Assembly: GCA_035656635.1 (NCBI GenBank) | Contig: DASRSD010000019.1 | Span: 1-41,071, forward strand | Reading direction: 5' to 3' | Origin: Pirellulales bacterium | GTDB lineage: Bacteria > Planctomycetota > Planctomycetia > Pirellulales > JADZDJ01 | DNA length: 41,071 nt | Shown: piece after piece, positions 1-7,521 of the stretch | Layout: every line of letters begins with the position of its first letter | How positions within the stretch are numbered: position 1 is the first letter of the stretch | Translations under genes and position numbers: made by a program | The notes under the pieces: model-generated | The model's database searches: none | The model's input: the letters and a program-made list of their open reading frames with translations, nothing else | Told to the model about the DNA's origin: nothing

Positions 1-138
1 CAAGATCACATGATCGCGCTGGATTCGCTGGTCAACAAAATGCTCAATCCGTTCGAACGCATGTTCGGCACCACCTTGCTCGGCGCCCAAACCATCCAAA
101 ACATCCGCTCCCTACCCTCCGCCCCAGCAGGTCTGTAG
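1..138 (+). CDS. C-terminal end of an unidentified protein (partial)
   Basis: Frame 1 is open from the window edge to a TAG at 136-138, giving 45 residues that end in RSLPSAPAGL. The piece contains an amphipathic stretch (MIALDSLVNKMLNPFERMFG) and has no motif I recognise. It lies 145 bases before the secreted-protein start on the same strand. It could equally be a chance open frame, because only 45 codons are visible; the upstream sequence would be needed to identify it. Confidence 0.4.
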   Translation, partial: QDHMIALDSLVNKMLNPFERMFGTTLLGAQTIQNIRSLPSAPAGL

Positions 139-283
139 ACACGAAAGAGCGTTACCCGAAGCGAGGATTTCGGTTCCAGAAAAATCAAACTCGACGCATG
201 AACAGAGTGATCGCCATCTAATGCGCAGTCGCAGCCAACGACATCCGATGGGCGCGATGCGTCAGAAGGAAGAGGAGAGCAAA

Positions 284-1402
284 ATGCTCGACACAAGGAT
301 TTGTCGAAAAATCGCGGTAATATTTGCATGGTCGCTTTCTGCAGCCGCGGTGGCATCCGCCGCAGAATTATTCGGGACCAATACATCTCCCTGCCCTAGC
401 CATTGCACGCCAGCGAGTCCCTGGTGGGGATATGTCCAAACTCATTGGACCCGTTGGCCGGGCGCGCTGTATCCCGACATGGTACAGGCTCCAGCAACCA
501 CGGGCGAAGGAATTTCGGCACCCGGGATCGAGCTGCCAAATCCGCGAAAAGAAACCGATATTCGCACCGTGCCATCGACAACGAATAACAAAAGCACAGA
601 GGCTGGAGCGGCGACCGAACCCACTCCGGCCGAACCGGCAACCGAGCCGACGCCGGCCCAGCCGATGCCAGGCACCCAGCCAACGCCAGAGGTCGAACCA
701 TCCCCCAGCAACGAACCAGCGGCGCCAAGCACCAAATTATTGCCAGAGACTAAGCCCAACGCGCTGCCGCCACTCAAGGAAGCGCCGGGCGCCATGCCAC
801 CGGCTGACAACAATCCATTCTTCGTCCCGCCTAGCAATCCTCAACCCAGCCCGTCAACGCCACCTGGCGGCTCCAGCATGACGCCGAAACCAATGTTTCA
901 TACGCCGAGCACAAAATCGGTCAGCACAGCCTCCAACGCCCATGCACTAAGCGGCTTATCAGTGGCGAAGAGTGACGCAACATCGGCTGCGAAACCACTG
1001 CGTCTGCGCATCGATGTGGACGATTTCACTCGCCCAATTTCCCCGGACCAAGAACCGGAACTCATTGTTCCCTCGCTTGCTAGCCGGCCATTGGCAACTG
1101 TGAATTTAGATACCGCCAGTCCACGAACACCTGCGTCAAATACATCAGGAAATCCGTTACGGACTGATCTTGGAGTCGGGACAGTAGTCAATACAAATCT
1201 CATCAATTCTGACTCGACAAGAAATGATCCCAATGCATACGGCATTATCAAAACCCAAAGTTTGAGTGCCGCTACAACCGCCACTTCTTCCGCGACCGGT
1301 AATACTTCTGCCAACACGTCTTCCGCATATGCAAATGCAGCCAATTCTGCTGGGAACTTTGTAGGAACGCACTCCAGTAGCCAAACTAATCCGTTGCGAT
1401 GA
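284..1402 (+). CDS. Secreted Pro/Thr/Ser-rich protein with Trp-rich N-terminal motif
   Basis: I chose the ATG at 284 because a good ribosome binding site (GGAAGAGGAGAG) lies just upstream and a signal peptide follows directly. The frame is open back to 221, but that extension adds no recognisable sequence. The protein has 372 residues. Residues 1-28 form a classical signal peptide with a basic start, a hydrophobic core and an ASA-AE cleavage site, so export is expected. Then comes a Cys/Trp-rich segment (PWWGYVQTHWTRWPG, about residues 46-60), resembling a short motif that I recall in many secreted planctomycete proteins. The rest is low complexity: Pro/Glu/Ala/Thr-rich repeats (about 110-230), a short less biased part around residues 240-290, and a Ser/Asn/Ala/Thr-rich tail. 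There is no catalytic domain. A cell-envelope or surface role is possible, but the function is unknown. Confidence 0.7.
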   Translation: MLDTRICRKIAVIFAWSLSAAAVASAAELFGTNTSPCPSHCTPASPWWGYVQTHWTRWPGALYPDMVQAPATTGEGISAPGIELPNPRKETDIRTVPSTTNNKSTEAGAATEPTPAEPATEPTPAQPMPGTQPTPEVEPSPSNEPAAPSTKLLPETKPNALPPLKEAPGAMPPADNNPFFVPPSNPQPSPSTPPGGSSMTPKPMFHTPSTKSVSTASNAHALSGLSVAKSDATSAAKPLRLRIDVDDFTRPISPDQEPELIVPSLASRPLATVNLDTASPRTPASNTSGNPLRTDLGVGTVVNTNLINSDSTRNDPNAYGIIKTQSLSAATTATSSATGNTSANTSSAYANAANSAGNFVGTHSSSQTNPLR

Positions 1403-2028
1403 AGCGATTACTCGTCCGGTGTTAGCCAATTCGTGCAAGCCGAATCTCGCCGGCGCCGGCTAAACGCTCAGGCTTGTTAGAAATCGGATAGTTTGCGGCA
1501 AGTTTATGCTTGTTCTGTGCGGGCCGATGCGCGCGTCAAATGCGGCTCTAAATTCTTTAACGATTGCCATGCTGGCATCGATCGCGCTCGGTGGCGCAAG
1601 CTGTTGAAATGGGTCGAATTAAGGCGCTATTGCCAGCAAAAGAACGGCGGCGTTTCGTTGACATCCGGGCGCAACCATGTACACTGAGGTTTTAGGGCGA
1701 TGTGCCGGAAGTTCCATGAGAAAGCAGGCTTAACGTTCATGGGCATCGGCACATCTGAGGCAGCGCACTGATCGGTAAGGGAATGGCCGGTCGCGGGCTG
1801 CGAAGGAGTCTTTTCATCGCTTCATTTCCCCGTTCTTTTGGCACGCGCGGCACCGGCGGTTGGTGCATGCTTGTGGACTCCGTTGTGGGAGTTGGAATGC
1901 CGGAGCGGCATGTGCGGCGGGCAACAGACTCGGTGTACAGTTTCGCGTCGGCCGCTTGTTTCCGACAACGGTTGCGGCTGAGGTTGAGTGGCACAGATCG
2001 TATTCGAAGGCATCATGCGGAGGCCCGC
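1403..2028. other. Long stretch without a convincing gene
   Basis: About 620 bases between the secreted-protein gene and the antiterminator remnant. Open frames exist on both strands (for example 1493-1687 + and 1737-1994 -), but they overlap each other, have no ribosome binding site and give Arg/Cys-rich compositions unlike the neighbouring proteins. The right part could be the decayed 5' half of the antiterminator gene, but I could not find a NusG N-terminal domain in any frame. Confidence 0.5.
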
Positions 2029-2145
2029 TTGGAAGGCACCATTTTGCGACGACACGGGCGGCATACATTGCTTGTCGCTGTGGAGTTTTTGCAAACAGGC
2101 GCTTCGGTGCAAATCGAAGATTGCGATGTAGAAACTGTTGCTTGA
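2029..2145 (+). pseudogene. Remnant of a NusG/UpxY-type transcription antiterminator (KOW end)
   Basis: The frame ending at the TGA at 2143-2145 reads LEGTILRRHGRHTLLVAVEF followed by a LQ-GASVQIED-type ending. This matches the C-terminal KOW domain pattern of the specialised NusG paralogues (UpxY/RfaH group). Immediately upstream, the expected glycine-rich KOW entry (SCGGPLG, about 2012-2032) is in a different frame, which points to a frameshift. No NusG N-terminal domain could be found 5' of this in any frame. The remnant ends 55 bases before the first gene of the polysaccharide locus, which is where such antiterminators usually sit. It is seen as broken; a sequencing error producing the frameshift is possible but would not explain the missing N-terminal half. 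Confidence 0.55.
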
Positions 2146-2200
2146 TCCTCGTATAGATCAACCTGAGAAATAAACCATTCATTCGAGCTGAGAGGAACTG

Positions 2201-3406
2201 ATGGCAACTGCGATGGGCATCTCAACGAACTTACCGGCCATTCTCGGAGGTCAGCCGGCATTTGAACAATTGGTTCCGATCGTTCGTCCCACTCTGCCAC
2301 CGTTTAGCGAACTTTCCACAGAGCTTGCTGAGATTGTTACTTCCGGCATGGTTACCCGAGGCCGACATCTACGGGCCTTCGAAGAAGCCGCCGCGGAACA
2401 TTTAAGAGTCAAGCACGCCGTGGCTGTTTCCAGCTGCACGACGGGCTTGATGCTTACCTATCAGGGCTTGGGGTTGACGGGAGACATCATTGTTCCCAGC
2501 TTTACTTTCATGGCCACAATTAGCGCTGCCGTTTGGGCAGGCTTACGGCCGGTTATGGTCGATGTCGAACGTCATACCCATAACATTGATCCGGCAGCCA
2601 TTGAGCAGGCCATTACTCCTGCCACCCGAGCCATTGTGGCGGTGCACAACTTTGGAAATCCGGCCGACATTGCTGCCTTGGAACAAATCGCCAAGCGGCG
2701 GAATCTGAAATTGGTGTTTGACGCAGCCCATGGATTCGGCGCACGGTTTCAGGGAGTGCCTGTTGGTCCGCAAGGTGACGCACACGTGTATAGCTTGAGC
2801 CCCACCAAGTTAGTTGTCGCAGGCGAAGGGGGAATTGTCGCCACGAATTCAGACGAGTTGGCGGAAAAAATTCGCTGTGGCCGCGAATATGGTATGGGGA
2901 AGGCTTACGACAGTCTGTTCGCCGGCATCAATGCCCGCATGAGCGAATTCCACGCCTGCTTGGGTCGGCATAGTTTGGTATTGCTGGAAAAGCATGCGAG
3001 CCGCCGCCAAGAAATTGTGGCGCTCTTCCGCCGCGAATTAGGCCGACTTCCCGGCATCGGTTTCCAGGAAGTGCTGCCCGGCAATCGCTGCTCCTACAAG
3101 GATTTCTCGCTGACGGTAGACTCCGCAGCATTTGGGCTTTCGCGTGATGGATTAGCCAAAGCGTTGACGGCCGAGAATATCGATACGCGAAAATACTACG
3201 ATCCGCCGGCGCATCGCCAAACTGCATACCGCCAATTCGCTCCTCCGGCCGGCCAATTGAAAGTTACCGATTTGCTCGCTGCTTCGTGCTTAAGCTTGCC
3301 TTTATGGTCGCATCTGACGGACGAAATTGCTCTGCAAATCTGCCGCGCCTGCCAGCGCATTCACGATGCCGCGGAAGATGTCAAAACGCATTTGGCAGCT
3401 CAATAG
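2201..3406 (+). CDS. DegT/DnrJ/EryC1/StrS-family PLP-dependent sugar aminotransferase
   Basis: A 401-residue protein of normal length for the family, which transfers an amino group (usually from glutamate) to a keto-sugar nucleotide. Visible marks are the family's N-terminal block, the SSCTTGL cofactor-phosphate segment (about 77-83), the FDAAHGFG motif with Asp174, which contacts the pyridine nitrogen, and SLSPTKLVVAGEGG, whose Lys203 would form the Schiff base. The usual SFH(A/P)TK is here SLSPTK. The final domain ends with the typical CLSLPLWSHLTDEI block. The ATG at 2201 has an AGAGGA ribosome binding site about 5 bases upstream. As first intact gene of the + locus it probably supplies an amino sugar. 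The exact substrate cannot be read from the sequence. Confidence 0.92.
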   Translation: MATAMGISTNLPAILGGQPAFEQLVPIVRPTLPPFSELSTELAEIVTSGMVTRGRHLRAFEEAAAEHLRVKHAVAVSSCTTGLMLTYQGLGLTGDIIVPSFTFMATISAAVWAGLRPVMVDVERHTHNIDPAAIEQAITPATRAIVAVHNFGNPADIAALEQIAKRRNLKLVFDAAHGFGARFQGVPVGPQGDAHVYSLSPTKLVVAGEGGIVATNSDELAEKIRCGREYGMGKAYDSLFAGINARMSEFHACLGRHSLVLLEKHASRRQEIVALFRRELGRLPGIGFQEVLPGNRCSYKDFSLTVDSAAFGLSRDGLAKALTAENIDTRKYYDPPAHRQTAYRQFAPPAGQLKVTDLLAASCLSLPLWSHLTDEIALQICRACQRIHDAAEDVKTHLAAQ

Positions 3407-3481
3407 TTTTTCAGGGTTATTACGCATCGCTCCTAATTAAATCATCTTTCGAACGACACCTCATGAGGAAGGTAATCTCCA

Positions 3482-5026
3482 ATGTTTAAAGCCACCAATG
3501 GAAAAGTCACGCCGGCGATGTTTTTGCGCATCTTCGCCGATGTGCTAATGGTGCAATTCTCGCTGCTGACGGCAATCTCGCTGACCTGGTTTTGCCACGT
3601 GCTCTTGGGAGATCTATCGCCCGATAAAAAACTATCGCAACATTTTTGGATTATGATCGGCGGGTACGCCGATGCAGCCTGGCCGCTGACCTTAATTTGC
3701 GTGGCGGTTTTTTACCTCAATGGCTTTTACACGTACGGCCGGTTTTATCAGGGCCGTTATAAAGCGCTCATTGTCCTGCAGGCGGTTTGCCAAAGCTATT
3801 TGATCTACGGCTGCGTCCATTATGGATTTCAGTTGGGAGAATTGACGTTCTCTCGCACCGCGTTTGTTATTTCGTGGATTTTGACGGCTGTGCTGTTAAT
3901 TGGTTCGCGCGTGTGGCTCCATATTTGGAAAACGATTGCCGATCCAGAACGCGATCGGGTTTTAAGCGCGCGTCGAGGCCAAGGCAAAAATGTCTTGGTC
4001 ATCGGAGGAGCAGGCTATATTGGTTCCGCTTTATTGCCCAAGCTGCTCGCCAGCGGCTATCGCGTGCGGTTGCTCGATTTGTTGCTGTATGATACCGAGC
4101 CCATCGACTCGGTCCTGGGCCATCCGAATTTGGAAGTGGTGCAGGGAGACTTCCGCCATGTCGGCAAAATTGTGGAAGTCATGCAGGACATCGACTCGGT
4201 GGTGCACTTGGGCGCCATTGTCGGTGACCCGGCCTGCGAACTGGATCGGGAACTGACGACGGAAGTGAACTTGTCGGCTACGCGCATGGTGGCCGAGGTT
4301 GCCCGATTATGCGGCGTAGAACGCTTTGTGTTTGCCAGCACCTGCTCTGTTTATGGTGCTTGCGATGAAGTGCTGGACGAGCGTTCCAATACACGCCCGG
4401 TTTCGCACTATGGCAACACGAAGCTGGCTGCAGAACGGGTGCTGCGGCAAATGGCCGACGACCGCTTTGCTCCTACCATTCTGCGCTTTTCCACGATTTA
4501 CGGCCTGTCCGGCCGTACGCGATTCGACTTGGTCGTCAATCTGCTGACTGCCAAGGCGAAAATCGACGGCCAAATTACCGTGATGGGAGGCAACCAGTGG
4601 CGGCCCTTTGTGCACGTCGACGATGCCGCTTTGTCCGTGGCCACGGTGCTTGCCGCTCCCCGAGAATTGGTCGGCAACGAAATGTTCAACGTCGGCTGCG
4701 ATGCGCAAAACTATACCATCAAGCAGATCGGCGAGATTGTTCATCAACACGTGCCCGGCGCCGAATTAATTATTGACGAGAAAGACACCGACCGCCGCAA
4801 CTACCGGGTCAGTTTTGCGAAAATTTGCAATTATTTGAATTTCGAGCCGCAGTGGACGCTGGAACGCGGCATTGAGCAAGTTCTGGAAGCGATTGCGCGC
4901 GGCGACATCACGGATTACCGCGATGCCAAATACAGCAACGTTAAGTTCTTGAGCACTCAAGGCACCGAACGATTGAGCCGCAGCACCTGGGCCCACGAAA
5001 TGCTTAAAGAAATCACGTCGAGTTAA
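3482..5026 (+). CDS. Membrane-anchored NAD-dependent sugar epimerase/dehydratase (TM domain plus extended SDR)
   Basis: 514 residues in two parts. Residues 1-150 carry about four hydrophobic helices (near 14-42, 62-82, 95-117 and 124-148). Their spacing and a closing FSRTAFVISWILTAVLLIGS segment resemble the N-terminal membrane domain of CapD/FlaA1-type dehydratases and polyprenyl glycosylphosphotransferases. Residues 168-514 form an extended SDR enzyme: the NAD-binding GGAGYIG (175-181), the ASTCSVYG serine block (285-292) and the catalytic Tyr310 and Lys314 (YGNTK). The SDR half looks GalE/NAD-epimerase-like rather than CapD-like, so this is a fusion of two modules. It probably acts on a UDP- or dTDP-sugar at the inner face of the membrane. 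An upstream GAGGAAGG (3463-3470) is a good ribosome binding site for the ATG at 3482. Confidence 0.85.
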   Translation: MFKATNGKVTPAMFLRIFADVLMVQFSLLTAISLTWFCHVLLGDLSPDKKLSQHFWIMIGGYADAAWPLTLICVAVFYLNGFYTYGRFYQGRYKALIVLQAVCQSYLIYGCVHYGFQLGELTFSRTAFVISWILTAVLLIGSRVWLHIWKTIADPERDRVLSARRGQGKNVLVIGGAGYIGSALLPKLLASGYRVRLLDLLLYDTEPIDSVLGHPNLEVVQGDFRHVGKIVEVMQDIDSVVHLGAIVGDPACELDRELTTEVNLSATRMVAEVARLCGVERFVFASTCSVYGACDEVLDERSNTRPVSHYGNTKLAAERVLRQMADDRFAPTILRFSTIYGLSGRTRFDLVVNLLTAKAKIDGQITVMGGNQWRPFVHVDDAALSVATVLAAPRELVGNEMFNVGCDAQNYTIKQIGEIVHQHVPGAELIIDEKDTDRRNYRVSFAKICNYLNFEPQWTLERGIEQVLEAIARGDITDYRDAKYSNVKFLSTQGTERLSRSTWAHEMLKEITSS

Positions 5027-5127
5027 TCGCGCCGCGATGGGAACATACAACCTCATTTAAACCGTGATTTCTCGCCAGTCGCTTGATCCAACCTGGTGAT
5101 TTAATCTGCTTACGGAGTGAACCAGCT

Positions 5128-5793
5128 GTGCGCGTTTTGGTGGTGGCACCCCATCCGGATGACGAAATTCTCGGTTGCGGCGGGGTCATGGCACGACATG
5201 CTGCAGAGGGAGACGAAGTGCACGTGGCAGTGGTCACGCGCGGCGCTCCGGAAGTGTATCAAGCTGAAGAAGTTAATCAAACGCGTGCGGAACTCAAGCA
5301 GGCCCACGACGTGCTAGGGGTCAAAAGCGTTCGCTACCTCGATTTCCCCGCGCCTCGAATGGATACAATTCCCCGCCATACCGTGGCGGACGCAATCCGG
5401 CGGCTCGTTGCCGAATTGACGCCCGATACCTTGTATGCGCCTCACTATGGCGACATGCACTTCGAACATGGCTTGACCTACGAAGCGTGTCTCGTCGCAA
5501 CGCGACCCGTCGGTAAAATAAAGGTGCGTCGTGTGCTCGCTTACGAGACGCTGTCGGAAACCGAATGGGGTCCGCCGGTCTCCGGAAGTGCTTTTCAGCC
5601 CACGGTGTTCGTGGACATTGGACCTTATTTGCCGAAAAAGCTCGCCGCCATGGCGTGCATTAAAAGCCAGTTGTTTACCCCGCCGCATCCCCGCTCGCTG
5701 GCCAATTTGGAGGCTTTGGCCACACTCCGGGGCAGCACCGCGGGTTTGTCAGCTGCCGAGGCGTTTATGCTGGTACGCGAAATCATCGCCTGA
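5128..5793 (+). CDS. PIG-L (LmbE-like) family deacetylase
   Basis: A zinc-dependent de-N-acetylase family, acting on GlcNAc-type sugars, pseudo-glycans or antibiotics. I start at the GTG at 5128 because GGAG lies about 10 bases upstream and the protein then begins VRVLVVAPHPDDEILGCGG, as the family usually does; an in-frame ATG at 5083 would add 15 residues of no family match. With that start it has 221 residues. His9, Asp12 and Glu13 of the HPDDE motif and the later DMHFEH block (Asp109, His111, His114) supply the expected metal and catalytic residues. Sitting between an aminotransferase/epimerase pair and acyltransferases, it may free a sugar amine so that another acyl group can be attached. 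That role is inference. Confidence 0.88.
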   Translation: MRVLVVAPHPDDEILGCGGVMARHAAEGDEVHVAVVTRGAPEVYQAEEVNQTRAELKQAHDVLGVKSVRYLDFPAPRMDTIPRHTVADAIRRLVAELTPDTLYAPHYGDMHFEHGLTYEACLVATRPVGKIKVRRVLAYETLSETEWGPPVSGSAFQPTVFVDIGPYLPKKLAAMACIKSQLFTPPHPRSLANLEALATLRGSTAGLSAAEAFMLVREIIA

Positions 5794-5868
5794 ACCACCT
5801 TTCAGCGGACGATGCGGACATATCGTGATTGTCAACTTTCCGACTACTGAACGATTTGAAAACGAAAT

Positions 5869-6516
5869 ATGCGGCTTGGCTTAGAGTTAATTGTCGTTGG
5901 CGCAGGGGGTCACGCGAAGGTCGTCATTAGCTCCTTACGAGCAAGTGGCTGGGAAGTTCGCGCTGTCTATGACGATGATCGCAAGAAATGGAATCGAAAG
6001 ATCATGGGAATCAACATCGAGGGCCCCATCGAAAAGCTGAGTGAACCGGATCACTTTCCGGCAGTAATTGCCGTCGGAGATCCGCTTTTTCGACAATATT
6101 TGGCAGAACGCTATGATCGAGATTGGGTCACCGTTCTCCATCCGCGTGCGTATGTTGATGCCACGGCGACGGTGGGGCCAGGAAGCGTGGTATTTGCCGG
6201 CGCCATAATTCAGCCCGATGTGGTCATTGGTGCACATGCGATTATCAACACGTCGGCCAGCATCGATCATGACTGCGCTATTGCGGACTATGCTCACATG
6301 GCGCCCGGCGCGCACCTGGCAGCGAACGTACATGTGCAGCGCGGGGCTTTTTTAGGTACCGGCGCACACGTGATTCCTGGCATCACGATTGGTGAATACA
6401 CGATTGTAGGCGCAGGTTCTACTGTGGTCCGGGACATCCCGGGGCATGTAACCGCGGTTGGCTGTCCAGCCAAAGTCATCAAAACCAATCCCTTGCGAAC
6501 ATTCCCGAAGTCATAG
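5869..6516 (+). CDS. NeuD/PglD-type sugar O- or N-acyltransferase (1)
   Basis: 215 residues, the standard length. The N-terminal Rossmann-like domain begins LELIVVGAGGHAKVVISSL (nucleotide-sugar binding, GAGGHAK) and the C-terminal half is a left-handed beta helix of hexapeptide repeats (for example VGPGSVVFAGAIIQPDVVIG). The catalytic base is His134 in SIDHDC, as in PglD and NeuD. The protein would transfer an acyl group, usually acetyl from acetyl-CoA, to a sugar amine or hydroxyl. It is followed after 3 bases by an acyl carrier protein gene, so an ACP-bound donor should be considered. The ATG at 5869 has no clear Shine-Dalgarno sequence. Confidence 0.9.
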   Translation: MRLGLELIVVGAGGHAKVVISSLRASGWEVRAVYDDDRKKWNRKIMGINIEGPIEKLSEPDHFPAVIAVGDPLFRQYLAERYDRDWVTVLHPRAYVDATATVGPGSVVFAGAIIQPDVVIGAHAIINTSASIDHDCAIADYAHMAPGAHLAANVHVQRGAFLGTGAHVIPGITIGEYTIVGAGSTVVRDIPGHVTAVGCPAKVIKTNPLRTFPKS

Positions 6517-6519
6517 CCC

Positions 6520-6780
6520 ATGATGAGTCAAAACGCGGATATCCGAGGGACGGTGGAGAAGGTCATTCAACAAGTGCTGGCCAGTTCCGGGCGTTCCGCG
6601 CAATCCTTACAGGACCAAGATTTGCTGTTTTCAAAAATCGGTCTCGACTCGCTCGACTTAGCCCAAGTCGTGGTCATTTTGGAGTCTGAGTTAGGCGTAG
6701 ACCCATTTTGGAAAAGTGGGGAACCGATCCGTACATTTGGAGATTTAGTGCAGGCATACCAATCGGCTCGGCAATCTTGA
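6520..6780 (+). CDS. Acyl carrier protein (1)
   Basis: 86 residues with the phosphopantetheine attachment motif GLDSLDL; Ser44 would carry the 4'-phosphopantetheine arm. The four-helix pattern is typical up to residue 59, after which the sequence FWKSGEPIRTFGDLVQAY is more divergent than in a fatty-acid ACP. The gene begins 3 bases after the preceding acyltransferase, with two adjacent ATG codons (6520, 6523) as possible starts. A stand-alone ACP inside a glycan locus suggests a carrier-bound acyl donor for sugar modification. It lacks the DSLD-V-E context of housekeeping AcpP (here DSLDLAQVVVILE), so it is a dedicated paralogue rather than AcpP. Confidence 0.88.
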   Translation: MMSQNADIRGTVEKVIQQVLASSGRSAQSLQDQDLLFSKIGLDSLDLAQVVVILESELGVDPFWKSGEPIRTFGDLVQAYQSARQS

Positions 6781-6849
6781 AATATAACTTTCTGCTACAA
6801 AATCTGCTTCCACTTGGAGACGGTTCGTGCACTCAACCGCTACTTTTAT

Positions 6850-7497
6850 ATGTACGATCTGATCATTGTAGGCGCGGGCGCTTTTGCCCGAGAAGTGCGC
6901 CAATTCGTGCCACACAGTTTTCCCTATCGATCGGTAAAGATGAAAGGCTTTTTGTCGAATAATCCGCAAGATTCCGAAAAGTTCAGTCTACCAGAACCCA
7001 TCTTGGGCGATCCGGAACAATACCTACCTGAACAAAACGATCGTTTTCTGTTAGCCATCGGCGATATTCGAGATCGTCGACGAATAACCCATGTGCTTAA
7101 ATCCCGGGACGCGAAATTTCTCACGCTGATTCATCCAACGGCATTTATTGACAGCACTGCCGAACTTGGAGAAGGCTGCATTATTTATCCATTTGCCACT
7201 ATTATGAATGAAGCCCGAATCGAAGATTTCGTAATGATGAACATCTATTCCTCCGCGGGTCACGACACGCAAATCGGCCAGTATTGCAATCTTTCTCCCT
7301 ACGCCACGATGAATGGATTTAGCGTTTTGGATGACGATGTATTCCTCGGAACCCATGCCAGCGTGCTGGCCTATAATCGTGTAGGACGGGGCTCGAAAGT
7401 CAGCGCCAACTCCGTGGTCACTCAGAATGTCGGTCCGTCGACTTTGGTGTTTGGCGTGCCCGGCCGGCACATGCCGTTGATTTCGCACCGAGGATAA
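6850..7497 (+). CDS. NeuD/PglD-type sugar acyltransferase (2)
   Basis: 215 residues from the ATG at 6850, chosen because the protein then begins at the Rossmann strand MYDLIIVGAGAFAREV; a TTG at 6814 would add 12 unmatched residues. No strong ribosome binding site is visible. The second half contains hexapeptide repeats, and His138 in SSAGHDT is the expected catalytic base. It is clearly a paralogue of the acyltransferase at 5869, but diverged, so the two probably act on different sugars or positions. It sits between an ACP gene and an FkbH-like gene, supporting a possible ACP-bound acyl donor. Confidence 0.87.
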   Translation: MYDLIIVGAGAFAREVRQFVPHSFPYRSVKMKGFLSNNPQDSEKFSLPEPILGDPEQYLPEQNDRFLLAIGDIRDRRRITHVLKSRDAKFLTLIHPTAFIDSTAELGEGCIIYPFATIMNEARIEDFVMMNIYSSAGHDTQIGQYCNLSPYATMNGFSVLDDDVFLGTHASVLAYNRVGRGSKVSANSVVTQNVGPSTLVFGVPGRHMPLISHRG

Positions 7498-7521
7498 TTG
7501 CTCAACTGCGCAACTGATTTC

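Noticed and set aside
1493-1687. Open frame of 64 codons on the + strand
   Set aside because: No ribosome binding site, Cys/Arg-rich composition and no recognisable domain; probably chance.
1737-2182. Open frames on the minus strand opposite the antiterminator remnant
   Set aside because: They overlap the remnant and each other, are Arg/Cys/Pro-rich and have no family match; shadow frames.
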